Positions 1 to 6,297 of a DNA stretch of 7,008 bases are shown here, one piece after another. Position 1 is the stretch's first letter. Each line of letters starts with the position of its first letter. Made by a program: the position numbers and the translations under genes. Origin of the DNA: an uncultured Campylobacter sp. (GTDB lineage Bacteria; Campylobacterota; Campylobacteria; Campylobacterales; Campylobacteraceae). The notes below the pieces were generated by a model, which was not told where the DNA came from, made no database searches, and worked only from the letters and a program-made list of their open reading frames with translations. The stretch lies in NCBI RefSeq assembly GCF_938018035.1, contig NZ_CALIJF010000024.1, positions 1 to 7,008 on the forward strand. The letters run 5' to 3'.

Positions 1-749
1 ATGTTTATCTGGCACAGCCGCCGCTTTTTAGATATAAAAAGGGTAAAAAAGAGATTTATCTAAAAGACGAAAAGGCGCTGAGCGAGTTTTTGATCGAAAC
101 GGGCATCGATATGGGCGAGTTTGAAGGCATCGGCAACGAGGATCTAATCGATTATCTAAAAATTGTTTCAAACTACCGTTCGCTTTTGAACGAACTTAAA
201 AAGCGCTTCAGCGTGCTTAGCGCGATCAGATTTTTGATAGAAAACGATGAAGCGCGAAGCCTTGGATACGAGGAACTATTTAAAATTTTAAAACCGCGTC
301 TGGAAAGCGAAGGATTTAATATATTAAATTCTTACGTAAATGATGGAGGCATTAGAATTTATGTCCAAACTCCGAGCGGCTTAGAACAGCTCGTGATAGA
401 TGAGAATTTATTCGGCAATTATATCTTTGAAGAGGCGATCAGAGTTTATTCTAAGATCAAAGATCGGGATGTAAGTTTTGGTAAGGATTTTATTGAAATT
501 TTAGATGAAATCGAAAAAAGCTCGAAAAAAGGCGCTTATATTCAGCGCTATAAAGGTCTTGGAGAGATGAATCCGGAGCAGCTTTGGGAAACAACTATGA
601 GCCCTGAAAATAGAAGGCTTTTAAAAATTAGCATTGCAGACGCACAGAGTGCTAGCGATACCTTTAATCTTTTCATGGGCGACGAGGTCGAGCCGCGCCG
701 AAACTACATCCAAGACCATGCAAAAGATGTAAAACATTTGGACGTTTAG
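1..749 (+). CDS. gyrB: DNA gyrase subunit B, C-terminal part (5' end outside window)
   Basis: GyrB is the ATPase subunit of DNA gyrase, which introduces negative supercoils as an A2B2 complex in the cytoplasm. The reading frame is already open at base 3, giving 248 visible codons that begin VYLAQPPLFRYKKGKKE, the conserved stretch just after the TOPRIM core. Near the end are QRYKGLGEMNPEQLW (from base 543), LFMGDEVEPRR and the terminal LDV, all classic type IIA topoisomerase signatures. About 130 residues separate the KDEKAL segment from QRYKGLGEMN. Gram-positive GyrB has only a short link there, so this is the extra domain typical of Gram-negative GyrB; its sequence is divergent, as expected for epsilonproteobacteria. 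An in-frame TTG at 90 lies inside the gene and is not a start. The stop TAG abuts the ATG of the next gene with no spacer. Identity is very secure; the N-terminal ATPase and catalytic-Lys/Asp portion lies outside the window. Confidence 0.97.
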   Translation, partial: VYLAQPPLFRYKKGKKEIYLKDEKALSEFLIETGIDMGEFEGIGNEDLIDYLKIVSNYRSLLNELKKRFSVLSAIRFLIENDEARSLGYEELFKILKPRLESEGFNILNSYVNDGGIRIYVQTPSGLEQLVIDENLFGNYIFEEAIRVYSKIKDRDVSFGKDFIEILDEIEKSSKKGAYIQRYKGLGEMNPEQLWETTMSPENRRLLKISIADAQSASDTFNLFMGDEVEPRRNYIQDHAKDVKHLDV

Positions 750-2174
750 ATGCTATTTAGTGAGACCAAAGAGCGCGAAAATCGTTTCATAACGGCACTT
801 AAAATTTCGGTGCCGTTTACCTGCGTTTTGATTGTTTTCGGAATTATTTTGTTCCGAAACGGCGAGTTTAAATTTGACGACGTAATTTTATTTTTAATAC
901 TTTTAATCTGCTATGTTTATTATGTCATCTATCAAATTTATTTTGGCTTTCAAAAGACTCTGATTGATCCTGTTACTCACGTGTTTGTGCGCGAGGAGAT
1001 CGAGAAAATTTTAAGTAATGATCTAGCTAAAAATCGTCAAATAAATATCGTTCTTTTGCGAATTAAAAATATTATCGATATAAACGATCGATACGGCTAC
1101 AAAAACGGCGATGAAATTTTATACGAGTATTGTAAGGAACTTTCAAATTTTATGGCGGAGCAGGGTTTTAAGGACCTTCCGATCGGGCGCTTTATAAACG
1201 GCTACTTTGTATTCGGCGTAGAATCAAAAGCTACAAATTTAAGTCATATTTTGCGAATGTTTGAGCATAAAATTTCAAGTCAAACGATTAAAAATGTAGA
1301 GATAAAAAGCGAATTTGCAATGCTTCCAAGCTCATATGATCGCAATCTAAATAATATCGTAAATGCTCTATTTTATAAGATAAATCACCTGGACGACGAA
1401 GAGCACGGCGAGAAGGCTATTGACGTAGAGAAAGTATTAATTGACGTATTTTCCGCCGACGTAATGGAAGCGATCGATAGTGAAAATTTTAGCTTTAAAT
1501 ATCAGCGCGTCGCAGATAAAAACGGTGTAAAATCACATATAAATTTAATTCCAAAACTCGATCTGAGAAGCGGCGAAAAGATCACGAAAAGTAGAATTTT
1601 AGATATTTTGCTTCTAAATCATTACGATATTAAATACGATATTTCGATGATGAGGCAGATTTCTAGGATCATCTATTTTAAAGATATTGACGCTAAAATT
1701 TTTATCGAGATTATGCCTCAGACGCTGCGAAATAACGAGTTTCGCAATGAAATTTTAAAGCTCATCGATAATAATCTGATTGATCCGAAAAAGATCGTGT
1801 TTGAGTTTAACGAAAAGCTTATCTATTCGGAGATTAAGCGCTTTGATGAAATTTTAATTAAATTCCGCGAACTCGGATTTAGCTTCGCGCTGTCGCAGTT
1901 TGGCGGCTCAAACGCGAGCTTTGAATATTTAAAATTTTTGGAAGTGGATTTTATCGTTTACGATATAGAATTTAATAAAAATTTAGACGATGAAAAGATT
2001 AAAAATATCTTTATAGGCATTAACGAAGCCTGCGCAAAATCGGGCGTTGAAACCGTAATGCGCTTCATCGACAAAGAGGAATTTCAAATGCAGCTTTATA
2101 AAATGGGCATCGATTATATTCAGGGATTTTGCGTCGAAAAGCCGAACGATATATCAAATTTAAGGAGATCATAG
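750..2174 (+). CDS. Membrane-anchored degenerate GGDEF/EAL domain protein
   Basis: This 474-residue protein has two N-terminal hydrophobic segments (about residues 14-35 and 43-66), then a GGDEF-like domain (about 70-215) and an EAL-like domain (about 235-470), which should face the cytoplasm. GGDEF traces are DPVTHVF (73-79, cf. D-LTGL-NR) and INDRYGYKNGDEIL (111-124), but the signature itself reads INGYF at 149-153, so cyclase activity is unlikely. In the EAL half, the EAL tripeptide position reads INL (264-266), the DDFG metal-site motif reads SQFG (382-385), and the AEGVE-like position reads MRFID; only the fold-type signature GIDYIQGF (453-460) is well kept. Known family members with such losses act as c-di-GMP receptors or protein-interaction modules, so a non-enzymatic role is inferred. 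The ATG directly follows the gyrB stop, with no clear Shine-Dalgarno, suggesting coupled translation. Its end overlaps queF by one base. The domain assignment is firm; the biological role is unknown. Confidence 0.85.
   Translation: MLFSETKERENRFITALKISVPFTCVLIVFGIILFRNGEFKFDDVILFLILLICYVYYVIYQIYFGFQKTLIDPVTHVFVREEIEKILSNDLAKNRQINIVLLRIKNIIDINDRYGYKNGDEILYEYCKELSNFMAEQGFKDLPIGRFINGYFVFGVESKATNLSHILRMFEHKISSQTIKNVEIKSEFAMLPSSYDRNLNNIVNALFYKINHLDDEEHGEKAIDVEKVLIDVFSADVMEAIDSENFSFKYQRVADKNGVKSHINLIPKLDLRSGEKITKSRILDILLLNHYDIKYDISMMRQISRIIYFKDIDAKIFIEIMPQTLRNNEFRNEILKLIDNNLIDPKKIVFEFNEKLIYSEIKRFDEILIKFRELGFSFALSQFGGSNASFEYLKFLEVDFIVYDIEFNKNLDDEKIKNIFIGINEACAKSGVETVMRFIDKEEFQMQLYKMGIDYIQGFCVEKPNDISNLRRS
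2162..2167 (+). promoter_or_regulatory. Ribosome binding site that fixes the queF GTG start
   Basis: AAGGAG lies within the last codons of the EAL-domain gene, 6 bases before GTG at 2174. It is the best Shine-Dalgarno match in the gyrB-HD string and supports GTG as the queF start over the in-frame upstream TTG at 2129, which lies inside the previous gene. Confidence 0.8.
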
Positions 2175-2554
2175 TGAGATACGGCGAAGAGGAGATAAAA
2201 AATTTTAACATCGAAAATTTAGAAGTTTGGCCCAATAAACAAAAGCACGACTATCTAATAAAAATCACCCTGCCCGAGTTTTGCTGCCGCTGCCCGCGCT
2301 CGGGCTATCCGGACTTTGCGACGATCTATTTGGAATATATCCCGGACAAGCTCGTAGTCGAACTTAAAGCGATCAAACTTTACATAAATTCCTTTATGAA
2401 CCGCTACATTAGCCACGAAGATAGCATAAATGAAATTTACGGCGCGCTGCAAAACAAGCTAAAGCCTAAATTTATGAAAATCACGGGCGATTTTAATCCG
2501 CGCGGCAACGTCCACACGGTAATCGAAATAAACTCGGATCAAATTTACCGATGA
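2174..2554 (+). CDS. queF: NADPH-dependent 7-cyano-7-deazaguanine (preQ0) reductase
   Basis: QueF reduces the nitrile of preQ0 to the amine of preQ1, which is then inserted into tRNA on the way to queuosine at the wobble base; it is a cytoplasmic T-fold enzyme. From GTG 2174 the protein has 126 residues, matching the small one-module QueF type rather than the about 280-residue E. coli type. The family motif ELKAIKLY is at 63-70 and is followed by INSF. The nucleophilic cysteine is C40 in FCCRCPRSGYPDFATI, with the general-acid aspartate D47 and the substrate-binding HE pair at 81-82. Two further cysteines (37, 38) sit next to the nucleophile. GTG overlaps the preceding TAG stop by one base and has an excellent ribosome site; the TGA stop overlaps the next gene's ATG. 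Other preQ0 genes (queC, D, E) are not in this window, so the pathway is split. All key residues are present, so it should be active. Confidence 0.95.
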   Translation: MRYGEEEIKNFNIENLEVWPNKQKHDYLIKITLPEFCCRCPRSGYPDFATIYLEYIPDKLVVELKAIKLYINSFMNRYISHEDSINEIYGALQNKLKPKFMKITGDFNPRGNVHTVIEINSDQIYR

Positions 2555-3786
2555 TAAGCTCAAATTTAGTCGAACAAATTTTTAAATCCGCAAGCATTAG
2601 CCGCTGGAACGATTACCCAAAGATGGTAAGTCTAGTCGAGCTCGACAAACAGGCGCATAAATTTATCATCGCTTATTTCATCGCTAGCTTTGAGCGCGAT
2701 GTGGATATCAACTATGTGATAGAAGCGGGGATTTTCGAGTTTCTAGCGCGTATCGTCGTAACCGACATCCGCCCGGACGTCTTTCATCAGATCCAAAAAA
2801 CCAAGAAAAAAAAGATCAACGAATGGGTTTTAAGCGTCCTAGAAAGCGATCTTTTGCCTATTCAAAACGGCGAGTTTTTCGAGCGATTTAAAAAATATCT
2901 AAATTCTAAAGATCATAAGAAAGAAGCCGTGATCTTAAAGGCGGCAAGCTACCTCTCTACGCGGTGGGAATTTAATATCGTATATCAAACGAGCCAGTTT
3001 TTAAACGATATTGAAGAGCTAAAATCCAAGGTCGAGGAGGAGCTCGAGGATTATTACGAGCTAATCGGCGTGCGAAAGATCGTGATGAATAAAAAGCTTG
3101 CCCGCATAGTCGATCTTAGCGGCAGACTTCGTTTTCAAAAGCGCTGGGCGCAGACGCCGCGAATTCCTGAGACGTCTGTGCTTGGGCACATGCTGGTAGT
3201 CGCGATTTTAAGTTACTTTTTCTCGCTTGAAGTGGGTGCGTGCCGCTCGCGCACGGCATATAATTTTTTCTGCGCGCTATTTCACGATCTGCCAGAAAGC
3301 TTAACTCGCGACATCATTAGCCCCGTAAAATACGGGGTCAAGGGCCTTAGTGACATCATCGGCGAATATGAGATGCGGCTAATAGACGATAAAATTTTAC
3401 CCTTTGTGCCGGAACATATGCGAGATGATTTTAGTTATATTTTGGGTATCCGTAAAGAGGGCAGTAAATTTATAAAAGACGAGTTTGAAAACCGCACCTT
3501 CGAGCTAGGCAAGGAGCCTAAATTTGCAGAGGGCAGCCTAAAGATGTTTAACGAAGATAAATTTCGCGCAATCGACGGCAAGGCGCTTAAGTATTGCGAT
3601 AAATTAGCGGCATTTTTCGAGGCCGGAATTTCAATAAGCTACGGCGTAAAGAGTAAGGAGCTGCTTAGCGGGTATAATTCGATGTTAGAGTTTTTCAAAG
3701 CCAAGCCGAAAATTGAAGGTGTCGATTTTCAGAGTGTTTGCGAGGATTTCAAAGAGCATTTCGGACTTAATAGGATCGATTTGTAA
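2551..3786 (+). CDS. YfbR-like HD-domain hydrolase with a second, degenerate HD half
   Basis: This 411-residue protein is about twice the length of YfbR-type 5'-deoxynucleotidases. The C-terminal half holds a full HD set: RW at 198-199, H213 (in LGHML), H245-D246 (in LFHDLPES), ISPVKYG at 256-262, and D350 (in KYCDKL). LPESLTRDIISPVK closely follows the YfbR pattern, so a metal-dependent phosphohydrolase acting on a nucleotide or related phosphate is inferred; the substrate is unknown. The N-terminal half appears to be a worn copy: RWNDYPKM (18-25) matches RWAQTPRI (198-205), H36 matches H213, IFEFLARIVVTDI (61-73) matches LFHDLPESLTRDI (243-255), and KAASYLSTRWEF (130-141) matches KALKYCDKLAAF (345-356). 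In that copy HD has become EF and the last Asp has become Ser, so it should bind no metal. A charged, possibly coiled-coil linker spans about 150-170. ATG overlaps the queF stop in ATGA and lacks a clear ribosome site, so translation is probably coupled to queF. Confidence 0.82.
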   Translation: MISSNLVEQIFKSASISRWNDYPKMVSLVELDKQAHKFIIAYFIASFERDVDINYVIEAGIFEFLARIVVTDIRPDVFHQIQKTKKKKINEWVLSVLESDLLPIQNGEFFERFKKYLNSKDHKKEAVILKAASYLSTRWEFNIVYQTSQFLNDIEELKSKVEEELEDYYELIGVRKIVMNKKLARIVDLSGRLRFQKRWAQTPRIPETSVLGHMLVVAILSYFFSLEVGACRSRTAYNFFCALFHDLPESLTRDIISPVKYGVKGLSDIIGEYEMRLIDDKILPFVPEHMRDDFSYILGIRKEGSKFIKDEFENRTFELGKEPKFAEGSLKMFNEDKFRAIDGKALKYCDKLAAFFEAGISISYGVKSKELLSGYNSMLEFFKAKPKIEGVDFQSVCEDFKEHFGLNRIDL

Positions 3787-3892
3787 AACCCCTTCCCAGA
3801 TGGCTGCGGCACATGCGAGATCTAAGTGCTCTGCTGTATTCCTACCCTGAAGCGGTGCCTAAAAAAAGCATTGCACAGGTCTAAGAAAGGGC
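3785..3892 (-). ncRNA. ffs: Signal recognition particle RNA, small bacterial type (4.5S RNA)
   Basis: SRP RNA binds Ffh and directs ribosomes making membrane proteins to FtsY and SecYEG. Read on the minus strand, the domain IV hairpin can be laid out exactly: GCUU (3853-3850), CAGG (3849-3846), GUA (3845-3843), tetraloop GGAA (3842-3839), UAC (3838-3836), AGCA (3835-3832), GAGC (3831-3828). This is the order of E. coli 4.5S RNA (CAGG, UCC, GGAA, GGA, AGCA), with the small stem changed on both sides but still paired. A long closing stem pairs CCCUUUCUUAGA (3891-3880) with UCUGGGAAGGGG (3800-3789) over 12 pairs including G-U, and GGCAC (3859-3855) can pair with GUGCC (3812-3808). The length of about 106 nt suits the small type. 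The closing stem is followed by UUUU, a likely 3' end that overlaps the stop codon of the HD gene. The exact ends are estimates; 5' is placed about 7 bases after the TATAAT box. Confidence 0.88.
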
Positions 3893-3899
3893 AATCGGG

Positions 3900-3905
3900 A
3901 TTATA
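3900..3905 (-). promoter_or_regulatory. -10 box of the SRP RNA promoter
   Basis: An exact TATAAT on the minus strand ends 7 bases before the predicted SRP RNA start at about 3892. No convincing -35 hexamer is seen 16-18 bases upstream, which fits the known weak use of -35 boxes by the main sigma factor of Campylobacter and Helicobacter. The box lies only about 30 bases from the ATG of the divergent + strand gene at 3935. Confidence 0.75.
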
Positions 3906-3934
3906 TGGAAATGTTTCTTAAAGTAAGGTTATAA

Positions 3935-4354
3935 ATGAATTTCAAAAATCATCTTCTATCCGTATTTCGCGAGGTCTTTATTCCTCATCATCGCTCTATC
4001 GAATTTAGAGCTAAAATTTTTGCCGCAATGCTGCTTGCCAAAAAGAAGCAGACCGACGAGGATTACGACGTGATCAAAGATATAGCGGGCGAAATTTATC
4101 CGGGCGACGAACAGCGCATCGGCGTGCTGGTCTCTATCGTAAAAGAGTATATCTTAAAGGCGAAAACCTATAAAAGCTTAAATTTAGACTCGCTTCTAAA
4201 AGAGATCGACAGAGATATCAAAAATAACAAAAAATATATCAAAAAGATCGATTTTTCGCATCTGCGCCGTCTGATCGGAGATGATGACGAGGATGCACTA
4301 ATCCAACAGCGCGTTTATGAGTTTTTTGTCTGCGAAGTCAAAGAGTACTCGTAA
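3935..4354 (+). CDS. Conserved-looking hypothetical protein, 139 residues
   Basis: I do not recognise this gene. The product is a soluble, charged, probably all-helical protein with no signal peptide or membrane segment. It opens MNFKNHLLSVFREVFIPHHR, has a pair of histidines at 18-19 followed by SIEFRAKIFAAMLLAKK (21-37), a conserved-looking IKDIAGEIYPGDEQRIGVL (47-65), a Lys/Asp-rich middle (about 85-106) and an acidic cluster DDDED (116-120). The helix pattern faintly recalls TerB-like small helical domains, but no metal-binding acid set can be matched with confidence, so this is only a guess. AAGG at 3924-3927 stands 7 bases before the ATG, giving a good ribosome site. Codon use matches the neighbours, and the frame is intact from ATG to TAA, so it is very likely a real gene. 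It sits between the SRP RNA and typA; its own promoter, if any, would overlap the SRP RNA promoter region. Confidence 0.8.
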   Translation: MNFKNHLLSVFREVFIPHHRSIEFRAKIFAAMLLAKKKQTDEDYDVIKDIAGEIYPGDEQRIGVLVSIVKEYILKAKTYKSLNLDSLLKEIDRDIKNNKKYIKKIDFSHLRRLIGDDDEDALIQQRVYEFFVCEVKEYS

Positions 4355-4370
4355 ATTTTTATCTTAAGAA

Positions 4371-4385
4371 TTTTTTTAGTATAAT
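4371..4385 (+). promoter_or_regulatory. typA promoter (T-tract plus TATAAT)
   Basis: A run of seven T (4371-4377), then AG, leads straight into an exact TATAAT at 4380-4385. This is the usual look of a main-sigma promoter in Campylobacter, where a T-rich stretch takes the place of a -35 box. The start of transcription would be near 4392, giving a leader of about 27 bases before typA. Confidence 0.8.
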
Positions 4386-4408
4386 CGTCAGCCTTTAAAA
4401 TAGCAAAC

Positions 4409-4412
4409 GGAG
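4409..4412 (+). promoter_or_regulatory. Ribosome binding site supporting a TTG start for typA
   Basis: GGAG, extending to GGAGAA, lies 6 bases before TTG at 4419. The protein starts MENIRNIAVIAHVDHGKT, the normal beginning for this family, and no ATG or GTG in frame fits between the promoter and the GTPase motif, so TTG is the start. Confidence 0.8.
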
Positions 4413-4418
4413 AAAAAT

Positions 4419-6221
4419 TTGGAAAATATCAGAAATATTGCGGTTATCGCGCACGTCGATCACGGCAAGACCACTATCGTAGATGAGCTTTTAAAACAGT
4501 CCGGCACATTTGGTAATCACCAAGAAGTCGGCGAGCGCGTGATGGACAGCAACGACATAGAGCGCGAGCGCGGCATTACGATACTATCCAAAAACACCGC
4601 CATCCACTACGGCGGCGTTAAAATTAACATTATCGACACTCCGGGCCACGCCGATTTCGGCGGCGAGGTCGAGCGCGTACTAAAGATGGTAGACGGCGTG
4701 CTTTTGCTCGTCGACGCGCAAGAAGGCGTCATGCCGCAGACGAAATTTGTCGTGAAAAAGGCGCTATCTTTGGGGCTCAGACCTATCGTAGTCGTAAATA
4801 AAATCGATAAGCCCGCAGCCGATCCGGACCGCGTGGTAAATGAAATTTTCGATCTTTTCGTAGCGCTTGACGCAAACGACGAGCAGCTTGAGTTTCCCGT
4901 CATCTACGCCGCGGCCAAAAACGGCTACGCAAAATACGATCTAAACGACGCAAGCGCCGATATGAAGCCGCTTTTTGAGACGATCATCTCTCACGTCCCT
5001 ACTCCGAGCGGTAGCGATGACAATCCTTTGCAGCTGCAGGTTTTCACGCTCGATTACGACAACTACGTCGGCAAGATCGGCATCGCTAGGATTTTCAACG
5101 GCACGATAAACAAAAACCAAAGCGTTATGCTAGCCAAAGCCGACGGTACGCATATCAACGGTAGAATTTCAAAGCTCATCGGCTTTAGCGGGCTTGAGCG
5201 CACCGACATCGACGCGGCAGGCACCGGCGACATCGTGGCGATCGCGGGCTTTGACGCGCTTGACGTAGGCGACAGCATCGTCGATCCCAATAATCCGATT
5301 CCGCTTGATGCGCTGCATATCGAAGAGCCCACTCTTAGCGTAATTTTTAGCGTAAATGACGGACCGCTAGCGGGCACGGAGGGCAAATTCGTAACCTCAA
5401 ACAAGATCGACGAGCGCTTGGAAGCGGAGATGAAAACCAACATCGCGATGCGCTATGAAAACGCGGGCGAGGGTAAATTTAAAGTAAGCGGTCGCGGCGA
5501 GCTGCAGATCACGATTTTGGCCGAGAATATGCGCCGCGAGGGCTTTGAGTTCTGCCTCGGACGCCCGGAAGTTATCATCAAAGAGATCGACGGCATCAAA
5601 TGCGAGCCTTTCGAGCACTTAGTTATCGACGCACCCGATGATTGCACCGGCACCGTCATCGAAAAGCTCGGCCGCAAAAAGGCCGAGATGAAGGTGATGA
5701 ATCCTACCGGCGACGGGCAGACGCGTATGGAGTTTGAGATCCCGGCGCGCGGTCTTATCGGCTTTCGTTCGCAGTTTTTGACCGATACTCGCGGCGAAGG
5801 GGTGATGAATCATAGCTTTTTGGAATTCCGCCCTTTCATCGGCGCGGTCGAGAAGCGACAAAACGGCGCGCTCGTAAGTATGGAAAACGGAGTGGCGCTA
5901 GGATACAGCCTGTGGAACCTGCAAGATCGCGGCGTGCTTTTTATCGCTCCGCAGGCAAAGGTCTATCTAGGTATGATCATCGGCGAGCACAGCCGCCCGA
6001 ACGATCTGGACGTCAATCCGATCAAGGGTAAAAATTTAACCAACGTCCGCGCGAGCGGCAGCGATGATGCGATCAAGCTCGTGCCGCCGCGCGCGCTAAA
6101 TTTAGAGCGCGCGCTAGAGTGGATCGAGGAGGACGAGCTTGTGGAGGTTACGCCCGTAAATATCCGCGTGCGCAAGCGATACTTAGACCCTACGACGCGC
6201 AGACGAATGGCGAAAAAATAG
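4419..6221 (+). CDS. typA: Translational GTPase TypA/BipA
   Basis: TypA (BipA) is an EF-G/LepA-like GTPase that binds 70S ribosomes and affects 50S assembly and stress adaptation. The 600-residue length is normal for the family. The G domain shows AHVDHGKT (11-18), switch I RGITI (51-55), DTPGH (73-77), NKID (127-130) and YAAAKNG (163-169) as G5. An EF-Tu-like beta-barrel follows (about 205-290), then EF-G III-like and V-like domains containing SGRGELQI (357-364) and RGLIGFR (444-450), and the TypA-specific C-terminal domain ending in a basic tail, RVRKRYLDPTTRRRMAKK (583-600). GEGVMNHSF (459-467) and the later RPNDLDVNP and KKGKN-like KGKNLTNVR also match BipA rather than LepA or EF-G. It has its own promoter and starts at TTG. 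Its codons are clearly more GC-rich than those of the EAL gene upstream, as is common for well-expressed genes. A strong terminator lies just after it, so it is probably a single-gene transcript. Confidence 0.98.
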   Translation: MENIRNIAVIAHVDHGKTTIVDELLKQSGTFGNHQEVGERVMDSNDIERERGITILSKNTAIHYGGVKINIIDTPGHADFGGEVERVLKMVDGVLLLVDAQEGVMPQTKFVVKKALSLGLRPIVVVNKIDKPAADPDRVVNEIFDLFVALDANDEQLEFPVIYAAAKNGYAKYDLNDASADMKPLFETIISHVPTPSGSDDNPLQLQVFTLDYDNYVGKIGIARIFNGTINKNQSVMLAKADGTHINGRISKLIGFSGLERTDIDAAGTGDIVAIAGFDALDVGDSIVDPNNPIPLDALHIEEPTLSVIFSVNDGPLAGTEGKFVTSNKIDERLEAEMKTNIAMRYENAGEGKFKVSGRGELQITILAENMRREGFEFCLGRPEVIIKEIDGIKCEPFEHLVIDAPDDCTGTVIEKLGRKKAEMKVMNPTGDGQTRMEFEIPARGLIGFRSQFLTDTRGEGVMNHSFLEFRPFIGAVEKRQNGALVSMENGVALGYSLWNLQDRGVLFIAPQAKVYLGMIIGEHSRPNDLDVNPIKGKNLTNVRASGSDDAIKLVPPRALNLERALEWIEEDELVEVTPVNIRVRKRYLDPTTRRRMAKK

Positions 6222-6247
6222 AATTTTTGGATGAAATTTTAAAATTC

Positions 6248-6285
6248 GGCGTGAAATTTAGCTTTTAAATTTCACGCCTTTTTTT
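6248..6285 (+). terminator. Strong intrinsic terminator after typA
   Basis: GGCGTGAAATTTA (6248-6260) is a perfect inverted repeat of TAAATTTCACGCC (6266-6278), giving a 13-bp stem with a 5-base loop GCTTT, followed by seven T (6279-6285). It begins 27 bases after the typA stop. There is no matching T-run on the other strand beyond a short AAAA at 6241-6244, so it should act mainly in the + direction. Confidence 0.93.
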
Positions 6286-6297
6286 ATAGACAAATTT

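Noticed and set aside
2129..2173. Upstream TTG start adding 15 residues to QueF
   Set aside because: It has no ribosome site and lies within the EAL gene, while GTG at 2174 has AAGGAG at ideal spacing and yields the normal small-QueF length.
2255..2452. Minus-strand frame opposite queF
   Set aside because: The translation is Ala/Arg-rich without family features, and all catalytic residues of QueF are encoded on the + strand over the same bases.
3787..3934. Reading the 3787-3934 gap as a + strand riboswitch or leader of the 139-residue gene
   Set aside because: The recognised SRP core (GGAA tetraloop flanked by CAGG and AGCA) exists only on the minus strand, and the G-U pairs of the closing stem become mismatches on the + strand.
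4352..4378. Possible intrinsic terminator after the 139-residue protein
   Set aside because: The T-run at 4371-4377 is preceded only by a weak AT-only inverted repeat; the T-run is better explained as part of the typA promoter.
4607..6175. Several long open frames on the minus strand across typA
   Set aside because: They are shadows of a GC-rich coding gene: low-complexity Ser/Thr/Pro-rich or otherwise unfamily-like translations with no ribosome sites, lying opposite an unmistakable, fully conserved TypA.
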